A stretch of DNA of 64,000 nt from Psettodes erumei (Eukaryota; Chordata; Actinopteri; Pleuronectiformes; Psettodidae), in the NCBI GenBank assembly GCA_016785225.1, contig JAFBJZ010000902.1, positions 1,159,129 through 1,223,128 of the forward strand. The letters run 5' to 3'. Every line of letters starts with the position of its first letter. Within the stretch, counting starts at the first letter, position 1. Below are positions 44,944-57,085 of this stretch, piece by piece. The position numbers were made by a program, and so were the translations under genes. The notes beneath the pieces were generated by a model. That model was not told the origin of the DNA and did no database searches. It worked only from the letters and a program-made list of their open reading frames with translations.

Positions 44944-45179
44944 GTACTTAAGCCAAAGCCTGCACCACCTCAGTAAGTGCTGTTCTACACATAGTGGAAC
45001 ATTCTACCTCAATGAAAATAAGTCTAAACTGACGCTTGACGCTGCCACAGAAATTAACCAAAAATGGAAGAAAAGGCATGGACCATGGTGTAGATTTCCA
45101 AGGCATTGGCATTTGTTATTGTTTCTGAGCTTCTGAAGCAAAGAAATAGAGAGGCAAAGGATATGCAGCAGGTTAGGGT

Positions 45180-46336
45180 GATTTAGGACAGAGAGGGAAA
45201 TGTAGTGACAGAAGCCAGAAGTGTGATGGGGAAGATGGAAAGAGCATTTTGAAGAGCTGATGAATGGGGAGAATGAGAGAGAACAGAACAAAAGAAGTGG
45301 CTGGAGTGGACCACTTATTATCAAAGATTAGTAAAGATGAAATGAGGAAGGCATGAGGATGAGGAGGATGAGGAGGATGAAGAGAGTGGCAATAGAGTTC
45401 CTAACTAGACTATTTGACAAGATCTTAGAGAGTGAGAGGACGCCTGAGGAATGGAGGAAATGTGTGCAAGTTGTACAAGACATGTATGAGAACTGCAAGA
45501 CAGTGGCGAGGTGTGCTTTAGGTGTTACAGAGGAGTTCAAGGTGCAGGTGGGACTGCATCAAGGATCAGCTCTGAGCCCCTTTTTGTTTGCCATTGTGAT
45601 GGACAGGCTGACAGATGAAGTTAGACAAGAATCCCCTTGGACTATGATGTTTCCAGACACCATTGCGATCTGTAGTGAGAGCAGGTAGATGAAAGTCTAC
45701 AGAGGTGGAGGTATGCACTGGAAAGGAGGGGAATGAAGGTTAGCCGCAGTAAGATGGAATACATGTGTGAACGTGAAGAACCCAAGTGGAACAGTGAGGT
45801 TACAGGGAGACGAGGTGAAGAAGGTGGAGGATTTTAGTTACTTAGGGTCAACAGCCCAGAGCAATGGAGAGTGTGGAAGAGAGGTGAAGAAATGTGTGCA
45901 AGCAGGCTGAAATGGATGGAGAAAAGTGTGTTGTGTGATCAGTCGAAATGACAGGGGAAGGTATACAACACAGTATTATGACCAGCGATGTTGTATGGTC
46001 TAAAGACAGTGGCACTGAGGGAAAGACAGGAGGTAGAGCTGGAGGTAGCAGAAACTAAAATGTAGAGACAAGGAGACAAGAAAGACTAGACTAAAATGGT
46101 TTGGACATGTGCAGAGGAGGGAAGTGAATATATCGGTAGAAGGATGCTGAGTTTAGAACTGCCAGGCAGAAGGTCTAGAGGGAGACCAAAGAGGAGGTTT
46201 ATGGATGTGGTGAAGGAGGACATGAAGTTAGTTGGTGTGAGAGAAGAGAATGTAGAGGATAGGATTAAATGGAGGCAGATGATTCACTGTGGTGACCCCT
46301 GAAAGTGGAAAAAGAAGAGCATAAAGCACCTGAAAG
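45180..46336 (+). mobile_element. RTE-clade LINE fragment
   Basis: The plus strand encodes VVQDMYENCKTVARCALGVT, FKVQVGLHQGSALSPFLFAI and VMDRLTDEVRQESPWTMMFP, followed by a damaged catalytic motif where ADD would be expected. Later it shows KKVEDFSYLGSTAQSNGECG, GRRSRGRPKRRFMDVVKEDM and HCGDP, the usual RTE C-terminus. Several stops and frameshifts and a deletion after the palm region show it is dead. Confidence 0.88.
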
Positions 46337-46337
46337 A

Positions 46338-46550
46338 AGGTTGAAAGAGTTCTGTAAGGCAACTGTACTTGCAATTTTTCAAGAAAAGTTTTCGCCTCTC
46401 ATCCAAGAGGCTTCTTCGGTTCTAAAACTGATGGTGGGGAGTACTGGAATTTATACACCGCGGGTGTGGAAAGTGGTTTGGGAAAAACAACAGTGCCACA
46501 GGTCTCACTCAATGGGAGTGTCCAGTTGCCTTACAGAACTCTTTCAACCT
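46338..46550. mobile_element. 213-bp MITE with perfect 28-bp terminal inverted repeats
   Basis: The ends at 46338-46365 and 46523-46550 are exact reverse complements over 28 bases (AGGTTGAAAGAGTTCTGTAA and onward). The interior is non-coding and holds TCATCCAAGAGGCTTCTTC. It sits at the 3' edge of the RTE fragment. The superfamily is not clear. Confidence 0.82.
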
Positions 46551-46649
46551 TGACAATGACCTAGATGACTGAGAATCTACACAGATGCACCTGAAGGAAG
46601 TGTCACATTAGTAACAACTTTTTTTTTTTACTTCTGGATTAGCGAATAA

Positions 46650-48120
46650 TTGCATGAGACGTGCGCAGGAAGTGAACATTTAAACTTATGGAGAGGCTGC
46701 GCGGGAGTTCCCGCAGAAATAATTTATTTTAGTGGTTTAATGGCACAGTTTGCATCTCTCCTACGGCTTGGGCTTAAGTTAAACATTCTTTGACTCTTTA
46801 AATTTGGTTAATGCCAACATGCCTTCAAAAAATACTAAAGCAGTGAATAATTCTCAGTATAACCTGCAACCTGTTGCTCTTGCTGCCCCCTTGCTCCACC
46901 GTGATTCTCCTCCCCCCCAATGACACCTGCTGCACGCCACCTCTTACTGCAGACTTTATTGAACTCAAATCGGAACTACTTTCCACTCTTCGATGTTGCA
47001 GCTATATTCAAGATGGAGCTTCAAACAGCATTGAGTGATAATTTAATGTCTATTAAGTCTGAACTGCTCACTCTTAAAAACAGATCTATCTGACAGCATC
47101 TCATCCATGAAATTGGAAGTAATGGGACTCAAATGAACAGTTACGGAGACAGAGCGGCCTCTTTCCACCTGTTCGGATGACGTCGCGGCTGGTATACTGT
47201 ATAGTAGCCAAGCTTTACTACTATACAGATTGTTCCCAGATCCTTAGGAAAGCGAGAGAGTCACAGTGGATAAAAGTGCGTAATATGATCATCTCTGTCT
47301 TCCCGGACTACACCGCTTGGACGCAGTGGGCTTGCAGCACCTTCAACGACGTCTGCCATCAGCTACGGGAAATTGAGGGAGTCTGGTTTGGTCTGCTACA
47401 TCCTGCCCGGCTGCATATAACCTACAGAGGCCAGCATCTGGACTTTACATCACCAGATGAAGCCATGACATTTGTCAAGACGATAAACAAAGCTGCATTC
47501 TAACTTCCTAGGTTGACTCCTCCAACATGCTATACAAATACGACCCAAGTCCACGGTGAGTAAGTTCAGCAAAATTGACTTCATGTCATAATCTCTTACT
47601 AGACAATGACCCTTTATGAGTGCACTAGAATTGTTTAAACGTTAATCTGTTGTTGTTTTCTTATAGACACATATTGTTTCATGCCCCTGTTTATTGCTGG
47701 ATTTTTTAATGTTTATGTCATTGTGGTTCTACATACCATTCTACATACCGTTTTATCCTTTACTCTATTTCCTACCTCGTGCTGGATAGCAGTTATTGCG
47801 AAAGCTCAGATTGCTGGTATAATGTGCCTCATATTCCAAACACAAAGTCTAATTCTCTGTGGATACTCATTTGTTAAACTTTGCTACACAGTCGAAAGCA
47901 TCTCTTCTTGAGAATGGCTCCCTTTGGAGTCTGCACGGTTGTTCTTATCGTTTCTGGGATTGGAACATCTGATGTATGGTGGGTGGGTGGTGTGGGTTGT
48001 TGGTTCTTGGGTCATGTCTCTGCATGTATATATGCATTTATATTTTGTTTTCTTTTGCTTTCCTCCTTTATTCCCTTTCCCCATATCCCTTTCTGTGGTG
48101 GGTGAGAGTTATATTTCTTC
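46650..48120 (+). mobile_element. L1-like LINE fragment (5' region and ORF1)
   Basis: ORF1 begins around 46819 and is broken until 47177. The 47177-47503 stretch (ILRKARESQWIKVRNMIIS, FPDYTAWTQWACSTFNDV, GLLHPARLHITYRG, FTSPDEAMTFV) is the conserved L1 ORF1p C-terminal domain. It is followed by about 600 bp of AT-rich inter-ORF-like sequence. ORF2 is missing; a hAT end begins at 48139. Confidence 0.78.
47177..47503 (+). pseudogene. L1 ORF1 C-terminal domain remnant
   Basis: A 108-codon open stretch with the C-terminal domain of L1 ORF1p (an RNA-binding nucleic-acid chaperone, family knowledge). Its coiled-coil half upstream is full of stops. Confidence 0.75.
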
Positions 48121-48138
48121 TCAAACAGCACTGTATAT

Positions 48139-51100
48139 CAGACCTGGGCAAACTACGGCCCGCGAGCCACATGCGGCCCTTTGTGCGTACTTGCCTGGCC
48201 CGTGTGAGGCCAATCATAAATTACATTACAACATAAATAAATAAGAAAATCTATGTTGTCCGTGCAATACAACTGTGCTGCTTTTGTTCTGAAAAGCGTA
48301 TTACTTCCGTATCGTACGTGCACGCGTGAGCTGCCCTCAAGATGAGCGCTGATGCTAAGAAAAGAAAAGTTGACAATGAATGCCGTGTTTCCTACAAGAC
48401 GTTGATTATTTCTTTACAGAAATTAAAGGTAAAGTTGTGTGCCTGATTTGAGGTACACAGGTCACTGTGTTTAAAGATTATAATTTGAGTCACTATTATA
48501 CAGAGATGCAGCCGTTAGGACAAGTTTTGTCACTTCTCACAAAATCACCAGAAAAAGTAAGGCGTTTTTCTGATGGAGGGTTTATTAAGGAGTGCTTATT
48601 AGACTCTGTTGCACTGATACACCTGGAGAAAAAGGGCGCATTTGAGAACATGTGACTCTCCCGACGCACCGTAACGAGGCGGGCGGAGGACATCGCTGGA
48701 AACTTGGAGCTTCAGCTGAAGAACAGAGCGGCCGAATTGTTTTTCCTCTAACTTTGGATGAGAGCTGTGATGTACGTGACACTGCACAGCTACTCATCTT
48801 CTTATATGGGATAACTGCAGACTTTCAAATCACGGAGGAGCTGGCAGCCATGCAGTCAATGAAAGGGACAACCACTGAGGTAAATGCATGTTTGGAGAAG
48901 TTACGACTGAAGTGGGACAAGCTGGCAGGTGTGACAGCAGACGGTTGTCCAAATCTGATGGGGAAAAATGTTGGACTTTTCAAAGTTCAAAGTTCTTTTA
49001 TTGTCATATGCACAATAATTACAAGAGTAGTCACTGGCAATGAAATTCTTGGGTCTCTGGCTCCATCGGCATTGCAGTATAAGGACGAAGATTAAAGAAA
49101 AGGAAAGAGTAAGATGCAGAAATAAAATAAGATGAACACAGTAGTGCAAAGAGCAAGTAGTGCAAATAAACAATAACAGACACATAAACATAAATAGTAG
49201 ACAAAGAAGGAAAAAACACCCCAAATGCAATAAATAATAAAGTGACAGAACTACAGTGTTTAACATTCTTATGGCCTGGGGGATGAAACTGTCCCTGAGT
49301 CTGGTGGTGCGAGACCGGATGCTGCGTTACCGTCTGCCAGACGGCAGCAGCTGGAACCGTTTGTTGCTGGGGTGGTGGGGGTCTTGAATGATCCGGTTGG
49401 CCTTCTTCCTACATCGCTGGGTGTAGAAGTCCTCCATGGATGGCAGCTTCATCCTGGTGATGTTCTGCGCAGTTTTCACCACCCTCTGTAAAGTCTTACG
49501 GTTGAGGGCGGAGCAACTGCCGTACCAGGCGGTGATGCAGCCAGTCAGGATACTCTCCATGGTGCATCTGTAAAAGCTGCAGAGTATCCTGTTGTCCACG
49601 TTGAGCCTCCACAGCCTGCGAAGGAAGAAGAGCCACTGTCGTGCTGTTTTTGTGATGGTGTTGGTGTGTAGGGTCCAGGTCAGGTCCTCGCTGATGTGGA
49701 CCCCGAGGAATCTGAAGCTGCTGACTCTCTCCACTGTCGTCCCGTTGATGCTGATGGGGGCGTGTCCTTCACCCTGCCGCTTCCTGTAGTCCACAATCAG
49801 CTCCTTGGTTTTGTCGACGTTGAGGTGGAGGTTGTTGTCCTGGCACCAAGATGTCAGGGCTCTGACCTCCTCACTGTACGCCGTCTCGTCGCCGTTGGTG
49901 ATCAGGCTGATGATCGTCGTGTCGTCTGCAAACTTGACGATGGTGTTGGAGCTGTGTGTGGCCACGCAGTCGTGAGTGAACAAGGAGTACAGCAGGGGCC
50001 TCAGCACGCAACCCTGGGGGGTGCCGGTGTTGAGAGTCAGGGTGGAGGATGTGGTGGTGCCCATTTGCAGTACCTGGGGTCTGCCCGTCAGAAAGTTCAG
50101 GATCCAGTCGCACAGGGCGGTGTTGAGCCCGAGGTTCCTGAGCTTAATGACGAGCTTGGAGGGCACAATGGTGTTAAATGCTGAGCTGTAGTCAATGAAC
50201 AGCATTCTCACATATGTGCTCCTCTGGTCCAGGTGGGAGAGGGCAGTGTGGAGGGTGAGGGCGATGGCGTCGTCTGTGGACCTGTTTGCCCTGTAGGCAA
50301 ACTGAAGAGGGTCCAGTGAGTCAGGAAGGGAGGATGTGATGGATGATTTGACTAGCCGCTCAAAGCACTTCATGATGATGGGGGTGAGTGCCACTGGGCA
50401 GTAGTCATTCAGGCAGGAGATGTTCGACTTCTTGGGGACAGGGACAATGGTGGACCTCTTGAAGCATGTGGGGACCACAGACTAGAGCAGTGACATGTTG
50501 AAAATGTCCGTGAACACATCTGCCAGCTGATCTGCACACACCCTGAGAGCTCAGCCAGGGATGCCGTCAGGTTTTAAAGAGAATTAATTATTAAATTAAC
50601 CATGTTGTTGATGTAACTAAAACTTCATCAGAGCGAGAGCATTAAATCACAGACAATTTGTTGCACTCATAGAAGAAAATGAGATCCAACATGGTGACAT
50701 AAGCTATCACTGCGCTGTCAGGTGGTCTGGGGTCTGGAGACCAGATTCAGGATTTTTGTGTGAAGAAAGAACATCCCAGAGTATTCAGATGAAGACTGGG
50801 TGGCAGCCCTCGGATTTGCTGTGGATGTAACTGCAGCGCAAGGGCCTTTTTGGGCATGAGATGTACAGTGCAGTGAAGGGTTTCATGAGAAAGCTGCAGC
50901 TTCTCTCAAGCCAAGTGAAGGACAACATTCTGACCCACTTGCCAACAGTAAAGGAAGCCACAAGATCAGCTGATCTCAACCATGTTAGAAGCACTACATG
51001 GAGAGTTTTCAAGATTTCAAAACTCTTGAGAGTGAAATGCACATGGTTCCTTCTCCCTTCAACTGCAGTGTGGATAATGCACCAAGTGATGTTCAGATGG

Positions 51101-51310
51101 AACTCATTGACCTGCAGTCTGACGCACTTCAGGTCAGTCTCACTGCTGGACTTTTTACTCCTCCCTGAAAGATGAAAACTTCCCACACCTGAGGAGGCAT
51201 GCTCAGAGGATTCGAGTCCTCTTTGGATCGACCCACGTGTGAACAGACATTCACAGTGATGAAGTTGGATGAAGCAACTGGATTATTCTCACTAAAGAGG
51301 TAAAATGAGG
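48139..51310 (+). mobile_element. hAT-like transposon relic (GTF2IRD2/ZBED-like), split by a LINE
   Basis: The left end reads CAGACCTGGGCAAACTACGG then CCCGCGAGCCACATGCGGCC, typical of a hAT terminal repeat. Transposase pieces follow: KKRKVDNECRVSYK (48358-48400), RRTVTRRAEDIAG, DTAQLLIFLYGITADFQITE and DGCPNLMGKNVGLF up to 48980. After the LINE insertion the frame resumes from about 50590 with LNHVVDV and, near 51170, FPHLRRHAQRIRVLFGSTHV, the hAT dimerisation region. The whole frame is broken many times and no right terminal repeat is visible. Confidence 0.82.
48981..50580 (-). mobile_element. L2-like LINE, 5'-truncated, long open RT
   Basis: The minus strand has a 383-codon open stretch (50478-49327) with RSTIVPVPKKS, FAYRANRSTDDA, MLFIDYSSAFNTIVPSKL, LNTGTPQGCVLRPLLYSLFT, the catalytic FADDTTIISL, NNLHLNVDKTKELIVDYRKR and SFRFLGVHISEDLTW. 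It is truncated in front of KPDGIPG at about 50575 and has a stop at about 50480. The 3' UTR ends AATAAAAGAACTTTGAACTT at 48981. It is inserted into the hAT-like relic, so it is the younger of the two. Confidence 0.92.
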
Positions 51311-51595
51311 TGGGAAACATTACAACATTATTTCTTGTATTGTATTTCTATAAGTGTTTGTTGTTTTTCACAGTTTGAGGAGATTAACAAGTTAAGAATA
51401 AATTGCACTGACTGATAATTGTTTTTGTTTTCTTACTTGACCTATACACCACAATTTCACATTGCCTAATATAAATATTTACAGAGTAGTTGTATTCTTC
51501 TGATTACCAGTACCAGCTATTCAAAATATATAATTTAGTGCATTTTACAATGGAAGAAAGTTGAGCAGAAGTTCAAGTTATCGTTCATGTGGCTG

Positions 51596-52090
51596 TGTTG
51601 GAACTGTTTTTACTTACATTTGCAGTTGCGTTTTCAGGCTGACAGAGGGCGCGGTTCGTTTGTTATGTGTGACTATGTCAGCCACAGGTTTCAGGAAGTG
51701 AGGTGGCCGGTTGTGCTTTAGCAAGATGTGATGCTAATGTTTCCTCCAGCTGTTTGTAGCCCTTGTCGTGGCAATATAAGTAAGTAAGCCATCATTATCA
51801 TTGTTGGACTTCATGTTGTTCCGTAGCATTTGACACATTTGTGTACTTGTGTATGTTAATTAACAATCGCAGTGTCTGTGATGGATCTGTGAATTCTTGA
51901 ACCACCATCTTCGTCATTAAATGACAATGTATTTGTATCGGTCGTTAATTTGTGTTTCCTGTACTTTGTGTTTCTATTTCTGGCATTAGACCTGTCCAAC
52001 TACAACTTGCCTGTTGGAGGTTGCAATGTCACAAAGAGTTTAGCTGGCTGTGAATCTCACTATACGACAGGAGTCACACTGGGTGTAACA
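51596..52090 (+). repeat. candidate 5' LTR of the Pao/BEL element
   Basis: A 495-bp segment begins TGTTGG and ends TGTAACA, with short inverted TGTT/AACA ends as expected for an LTR, directly before the gag leader. No second LTR is present to confirm it, because the element is cut off on its right side. Confidence 0.45.
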
Positions 52091-52202
52091 GTACAGTGAA
52101 ATTATAGCACTCAGCGGGGGACGTCTACAAACTGTTGGACACTGAGAGAGCCAGTGATAGACACCTACCCCCCTTTTTACCAGCCCAATTCAGCGAAGCA
52201 TA

Positions 52203-53880
52203 ATGGAGAAATCAGAGGCTCAAGGTCGAGATTGTGAGGAGACCACATCACTCTCCGCTCACTCCTTAAAGTCCTCAAAATCTTCAGGAAGGCTGACTGT
52301 CAGATCATCAGCAGGAGCTTCGGAAAGATCAGCTACTTCAAGCAGAGCAAGTATGGCAGCAGCAAAAGCTCAAGCAGAGGCACAGGCCGCTAAAGCTAGA
52401 CTAGCCTACGCTGAGAAAGAAATGAACATCAAAGTCGAAAAAGCTCGTTTAGGAGCAACTCTTGATGTGCTTGAGCTCCAGAAAGAGGCTGATGCTGCCA
52501 TGGCCAAAGCGGAAGTGTTGGAGTTTGCTGCTGCTCAGCTCAATGCTGCAGAGCAAGGTTGTGAGTTTGACTTCTTGCCTACCCAGACTACCCCAGAGCA
52601 GAAAGTTACTGATTACATAAATAAACAAAACCACACTGAACTTCCTCAAAGTCAAAAGGACGTGTTTATGCAACACGATGACACTACCTATCAGCAGAAA
52701 CAAGTGAAACCTTCACCAACATTCACACCTTTGCAACAAGAACCAAATTGCAACTACTTCTCATCACAAGATGACAGTAGACCAACACAGCAGAGAGATG
52801 TAGTTCAACAAAGTCTTCCCCACCACGTGTCACAGCCACAGCATAGGTTTAGTGTGAACCACACAGCCCCAGACAACGCTGCCAGCGACCTCGCAAGGTT
52901 TTTAGCAAAGAGCCAACTCGCGACTGGAGGACTAACCAAGTTTGACGATCAACCAGAAAGCTATCCGAGCTGGAAGACCACATTTCAAAGTACCATTGCA
53001 GATGTTGGACTTACTGCCAGCGAAGAGATGAATCTACTCATCAAGTGGCTGGGTCCTGAGTCCTCCGAACATGCTAAAAGGATGAAAGCAGTTAATATAC
53101 GTCACCCATCTGCTGGTCTGAGTATGATCTGGTCCGGATTGGAAGAATGCTATGGTGCACCAGAAGCAATAGAAAGAGCCCTATTTTCCAGGATAGAAAA
53201 CTTTCCAAAGTTCTCCAGCAAAGAGCCTTGCAAGCTCCACGAGTTATCCGACCTGCACTGTGAACTGGAAGCTGCAAAGCTAGATGGATACTTACCTGGT
53301 TTAAGCTACTTCGACACAGCCAGGGAGTGGGTCCAATTGTGGAAAAGCTACCTTTTCACCTCCACGAAAAATGGACAGCAGTTAGGTCAAGGTTTAAAGA
53401 AGACTATAAGGTTGCCTTCCCGCCTTTCTCTTTCTTTTCTGAGTTTGTTAGAAAAGAAGCTAGAGCGAAGAATGACCCAAGCTTTGCCACAGCTCAGCTC
53501 TCCTCTGCCATTTTCAAGAAAGCTTTTCAAGAAGGCTTGCAAGTAATTACAATACGAGGCCATCAGTAACAGTGCATAAGACAGATGTGTCAACGAATGT
53601 AACCACAGCAGGCAAAAATGCAGCTGAAGATATAAGCAAGCAATGTCCTATACATCACAAACCACACCCACTGAAAAGATGCAGAGGTTTCCGAACTATG
53701 CTATTTGAAGACAGAAAGAAATTCATCAAAGATAATAACATCTGCTATCGTTGCCTCGCATCCACCGGTCATCAGGCAAAAGACTGTAATGTCACCATTA
53801 AGTGTCTGGAGTGTGACAGTGAGAGGCACCTGGCAGCTCTCCACCCCGGCCCACCAACACAGACACCTAAGCCCCTCTAA
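52203..53880 (+). pseudogene. Pao/BEL gag pseudogene
   Basis: A 447-codon open stretch starts with a Ser-rich and then Ala/Lys/Glu-rich coiled coil (MAAAKAQAEAQAAKARLAYA), followed by the Pao-type gag core (FDDQPESYPSWKTTFQSTI, WLGPESSEHAKRMKAV, YGAPEAIERALFSRIENFP). A frameshift near 53325 moves the true frame to 53327-53569. After a further break, 53572-53880 carries CPIHHKPHPLKRC and CYRCLASTGHQAKDC, zinc-binding motifs. Confidence 0.88.
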
Positions 53881-53899
53881 AGGGTATGGCGGGGAGAGT

Positions 53900-56800
53900 G
53901 TGAGCTCAACAGACCAAAATGTTACGGCCACTTGCACAGAGGTATGTGGAAATGGAATCACAGGAAAATCTTGTTCCAAGATTTGCCTGGTTCATGTCTT
54001 TCCAGAAGGTCAGCGACATAACAGCAAGAGGATGTATGCAATCATAGACGATCAAAGTAATCTGTCCCTTGCAAAGACCGAATTCTTTGATATGTTTGAC
54101 ATCCAGGGCACAGTAGAACCATACACCCTGAAGACTTGTGCTGGCATAATAAAACAGTTGAATGGCAGACACAATGACCCATATGCACAGAGGCTTGACC
54201 TGGGCTGGGTTATCATTGGCAATGTGTGTCTCGGCTCTAAAAACGCATGTGTTAGATAATGGACGCCCCAACTTTCTCACCCCCTGTGCCAACCGTTTCA
54301 GCGTGAAAGAGGATTACAGTCTTATGGGTCACACAAAAGCGACTTCTCAACAGCCACAATCACCAAACCCAAACTCCAAGCCGACTTTAGAGAATTTAGG
54401 AGAGACTGTTTTCTGCCGCACTGTTACCGACAACCAGCTTGCACCTTCTGTTGAAGACACAATATTTCTAAAGAAGATGGAAGGAGTTTTCAAAGATGAA
54501 ACTAACAGCTGGGTTGCACCATTACCATTTAGGAGCCCCAGGCGTCTGCTCCCAGACAACAGGCTCTGTGCCTACAAGCGGCTGATGTCTCTTCGCTGCA
54601 CACTTGACAAGAAGGAAGACATGAGAGCCCACTTTGTCGAATTCATGCAGAAAATGATCGACAACAAACATGCAGAGCTTGCACCACCTTGTGATAAGGA
54701 TAAAGAGAGATGGTATCTTCCCACCTTCGGCGTCTACCACCCACAGAAGCATGGGAAGATCCGGGTAGTGTTTGACTCAAGCGCACAGTTTGATGGAGTG
54801 TCCCTGAACGATGTGCTGCTTAAGGGGCTTGACTTGAACAACACCCTTTTGGGCGTGCTCCTCCGGTTTTGAAAAGAACCGGTTGCCATAACAGCTGACA
54901 TAGAACACATGTTTTACTGTTTTGTTGTTTGTGAAGATCACAGAGATTTCCTTCGTTTTCTCTGGTATGAAGACAATGATCTCAGCAAGGATGTGGTGGA
55001 CTACCGCATGAGAGTCCATGTCTTTGGAAATAGTCCCTCTCCAGCTGTGGCAATCTTTGGGCTGAGAATGGCAGCAAAAGAGGCAGAAGGGGTATACGGT
55101 AGTAATGCACGACACTTCATAGAAAGGGACCTTTACGTTGATGATGCCCTGAAATCCTTCCCAACTGAAGCTGAGGCTGTCAATGTCCTGCAGAGAGCTC
55201 AAAAAATGCTTGCTCTCTCTAATCTGCGTCTCCATAAGATCGCCTCCAAAAGTGTGGAAGTGATGAACGCCTTTGCCCCAGAGGACAGAGCCAAAGAAAT
55301 GAAAGTTCTAGATCTCTCTACGGATGAGCTTCCTGTCCAGCGCAGCTTGGGGGTGAGTTGGAACACCATGTCTGATACATTTACTTTCAATGTTCCACAG
55401 CGTCAGAAGCCCTTCACTCGTCGTGGGGTGCTTTCAGTTGTGAATAGCTTGTTTGATCCTTTAGGCCTCCTTGCCCCTGTAACTATCAGAGGAAGACTTT
55501 TTCTCAGACAGCTCTCCAACAGTGGCCTTGAATGGGATGACCCCCTGCCCTCTGACATGTATGATGGCTGGAGAAGCTGGCAGGAGTCGCTGCAAGATAT
55601 TCAGGCACTGCATATCCCTCATGCATATGTGTCCTTCTCCATTTCCGAAGCTAAGTCAATCGAGCTTTGCATGTTCTCAGATGCTTCAGTCAGAGCTATA
55701 GCTGCAGTAGCCTATCTGAAAGTCACACACACACACGGACATAGTGAAGTTGGCTTCATCATGGGTAAGGCCAAGCTGGCTCCAGTGCCAGAGCTCACTA
55801 TTCCCAGGCTGGAGCTCTGTGCCGCAGTGCTCGCTGTGGAGTTGTCAGAGCTTTTCAAAGAAGAAATTGACATGAAAATAGACAAAGTTACATTCTACAC
55901 TGACAGTAAAGGGTGTTAGGATACATCAACAATCAGCACAGAAGATTTCATGTATATGTAAACAATCGTGTACAGAGAATCAAGCAGTCTTCCCTACCAG
56001 ACCAATGGAGATATGTCCCAACAGAACACAACCCCGCTGATCATGGCTCACGGTCCGTAGCAGCAGGGAAGCTCGCCAGCACCACATGGTTATGTGGTCC
56101 AGTATTTCTTTTGCAGCCTGAGAGCACAACACCTGAGAAAGGTCCATTTGAACTCATTGACTCAGGGTCGGATGTTGAAATTCACTCTACAGTGACAGTG
56201 CTATCCACCACAGTGACTACAAACCATTTGGGTTCAGCACACTTTGGGCGCTTCTCTAAGTGGACATCCCTCATCAAAGCAGTAGCTCACCTTCGCCACA
56301 TCTCTCACTGCTTCATCAAATCTAGAGAAGTCACCAGTTATGCAGGCTGGCACCTCTGCAAGACAAGTCTCACAGGTGAAGCTTTAAGTCAAGCGGAACA
56401 TACAGTGATCAGATGTGTCCAGCAAGAAGTGTATGGAGGTGAAATCAAATGCATCATGGCGAAACAAGATTTGTCCTCCAACAGTTCTCTACTCAAGCTT
56501 CATCCAATAATTGATGAAAATGGCCTACTACGGGTAGGAGGACGCCTGGCAGAGTCAAAGTTGTCAAGTCGTGAAGCCAACCCTCTTCTGATCCCAGGCA
56601 AGCATCACATTGCTACACTGCTCATCCATCATCATCATGAGGCTGTAAAGCATCAAGGAAGGCACTTTACTGAGGGAGCTGTCAGGGCAAGTGGCTTGTG
56701 GATAGTATGAGCCAAGAGGTGTATTAGCAGCATTATCCATAGATGTGTGACTTGCAGAAAGGTACGAGGCAGAGAGGGGCAGCAAATCATGGCAGATTTA

Positions 56801-57085
56801 CCAGCCAAACGTTTACAGACCAACCCCCCATTTTCTTATGTTGGCCTTGATATATTCGGTCCATGGGAGGTCAGTGCGCGCCGCACTAAAGGAGGACAGG
56901 CGAACAGGCGAACAGTAAGAGGTGGGCGGTTTTGTTCACATGCATGTCCACTAGAGCTGTGCACATTGAAGTGATTGAAACTATGAGCTCTTCCAGCTTC
57001 ATCTATGCACTTCGCAGATTCTTCGCTATCAGAGGTAATGCTAAGCAGTTGCGGTCAGACTGTGGGACCAACTTTGTTGGCCCAG
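53900..57085 (+). pseudogene. Pao/BEL pol pseudogene
   Basis: A peptidase remnant (AIIDDQSNLSLAK) is followed by an internal deletion before KQLNGRHNDPYAQRLDLGWV. RT follows (YHPQKHGKIRVVFDSSAQF, then a stop at about 54870, then ERDLYVDDAL with the catalytic YVDD), then RNase H (ELCMFSDASVRAIAAVAYL, a frame change at about 55915, WRYVPTEHNPADHGSR) and integrase (ENGLLRVGGRLAES, CVTCRKVRG, FSYVGLDIFGPW, LRSDCGTNFVG). It ends abruptly at the L1 join. Confidence 0.88.

Larger units (their letters stand above)
51596..57085 (+). mobile_element. Pao/BEL LTR retrotransposon, decayed and 3'-truncated
   Basis: Order: candidate LTR, gag (52203-53570), zinc knuckles (to 53880), aspartic peptidase remnant (about 53930-54260), reverse transcriptase, RNase H (to about 55990) and integrase (to 57085). 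Gag and pol are broken by several frameshifts, stops and deletions. Integrase is interrupted mid-core at about 57085, where an L1 tail begins. No 3' LTR or env-like frame is seen. The copy cannot move by itself. Confidence 0.9.

Noticed and set aside
49696..50184. 162-codon plus-strand open frame rich in Val/Gly
   Set aside because: It is antisense to the open L2-like reverse transcriptase and has no domain of its own.
52203..53546. 447-codon frame as a possible host gene
   Set aside because: Its coiled coil, gag core and following zinc knuckles, then pol, identify it as Pao/BEL gag.
52203..57085. Endogenous retrovirus with env
   Set aside because: The gag and pol type is Pao/BEL, and no envelope-like frame is present.
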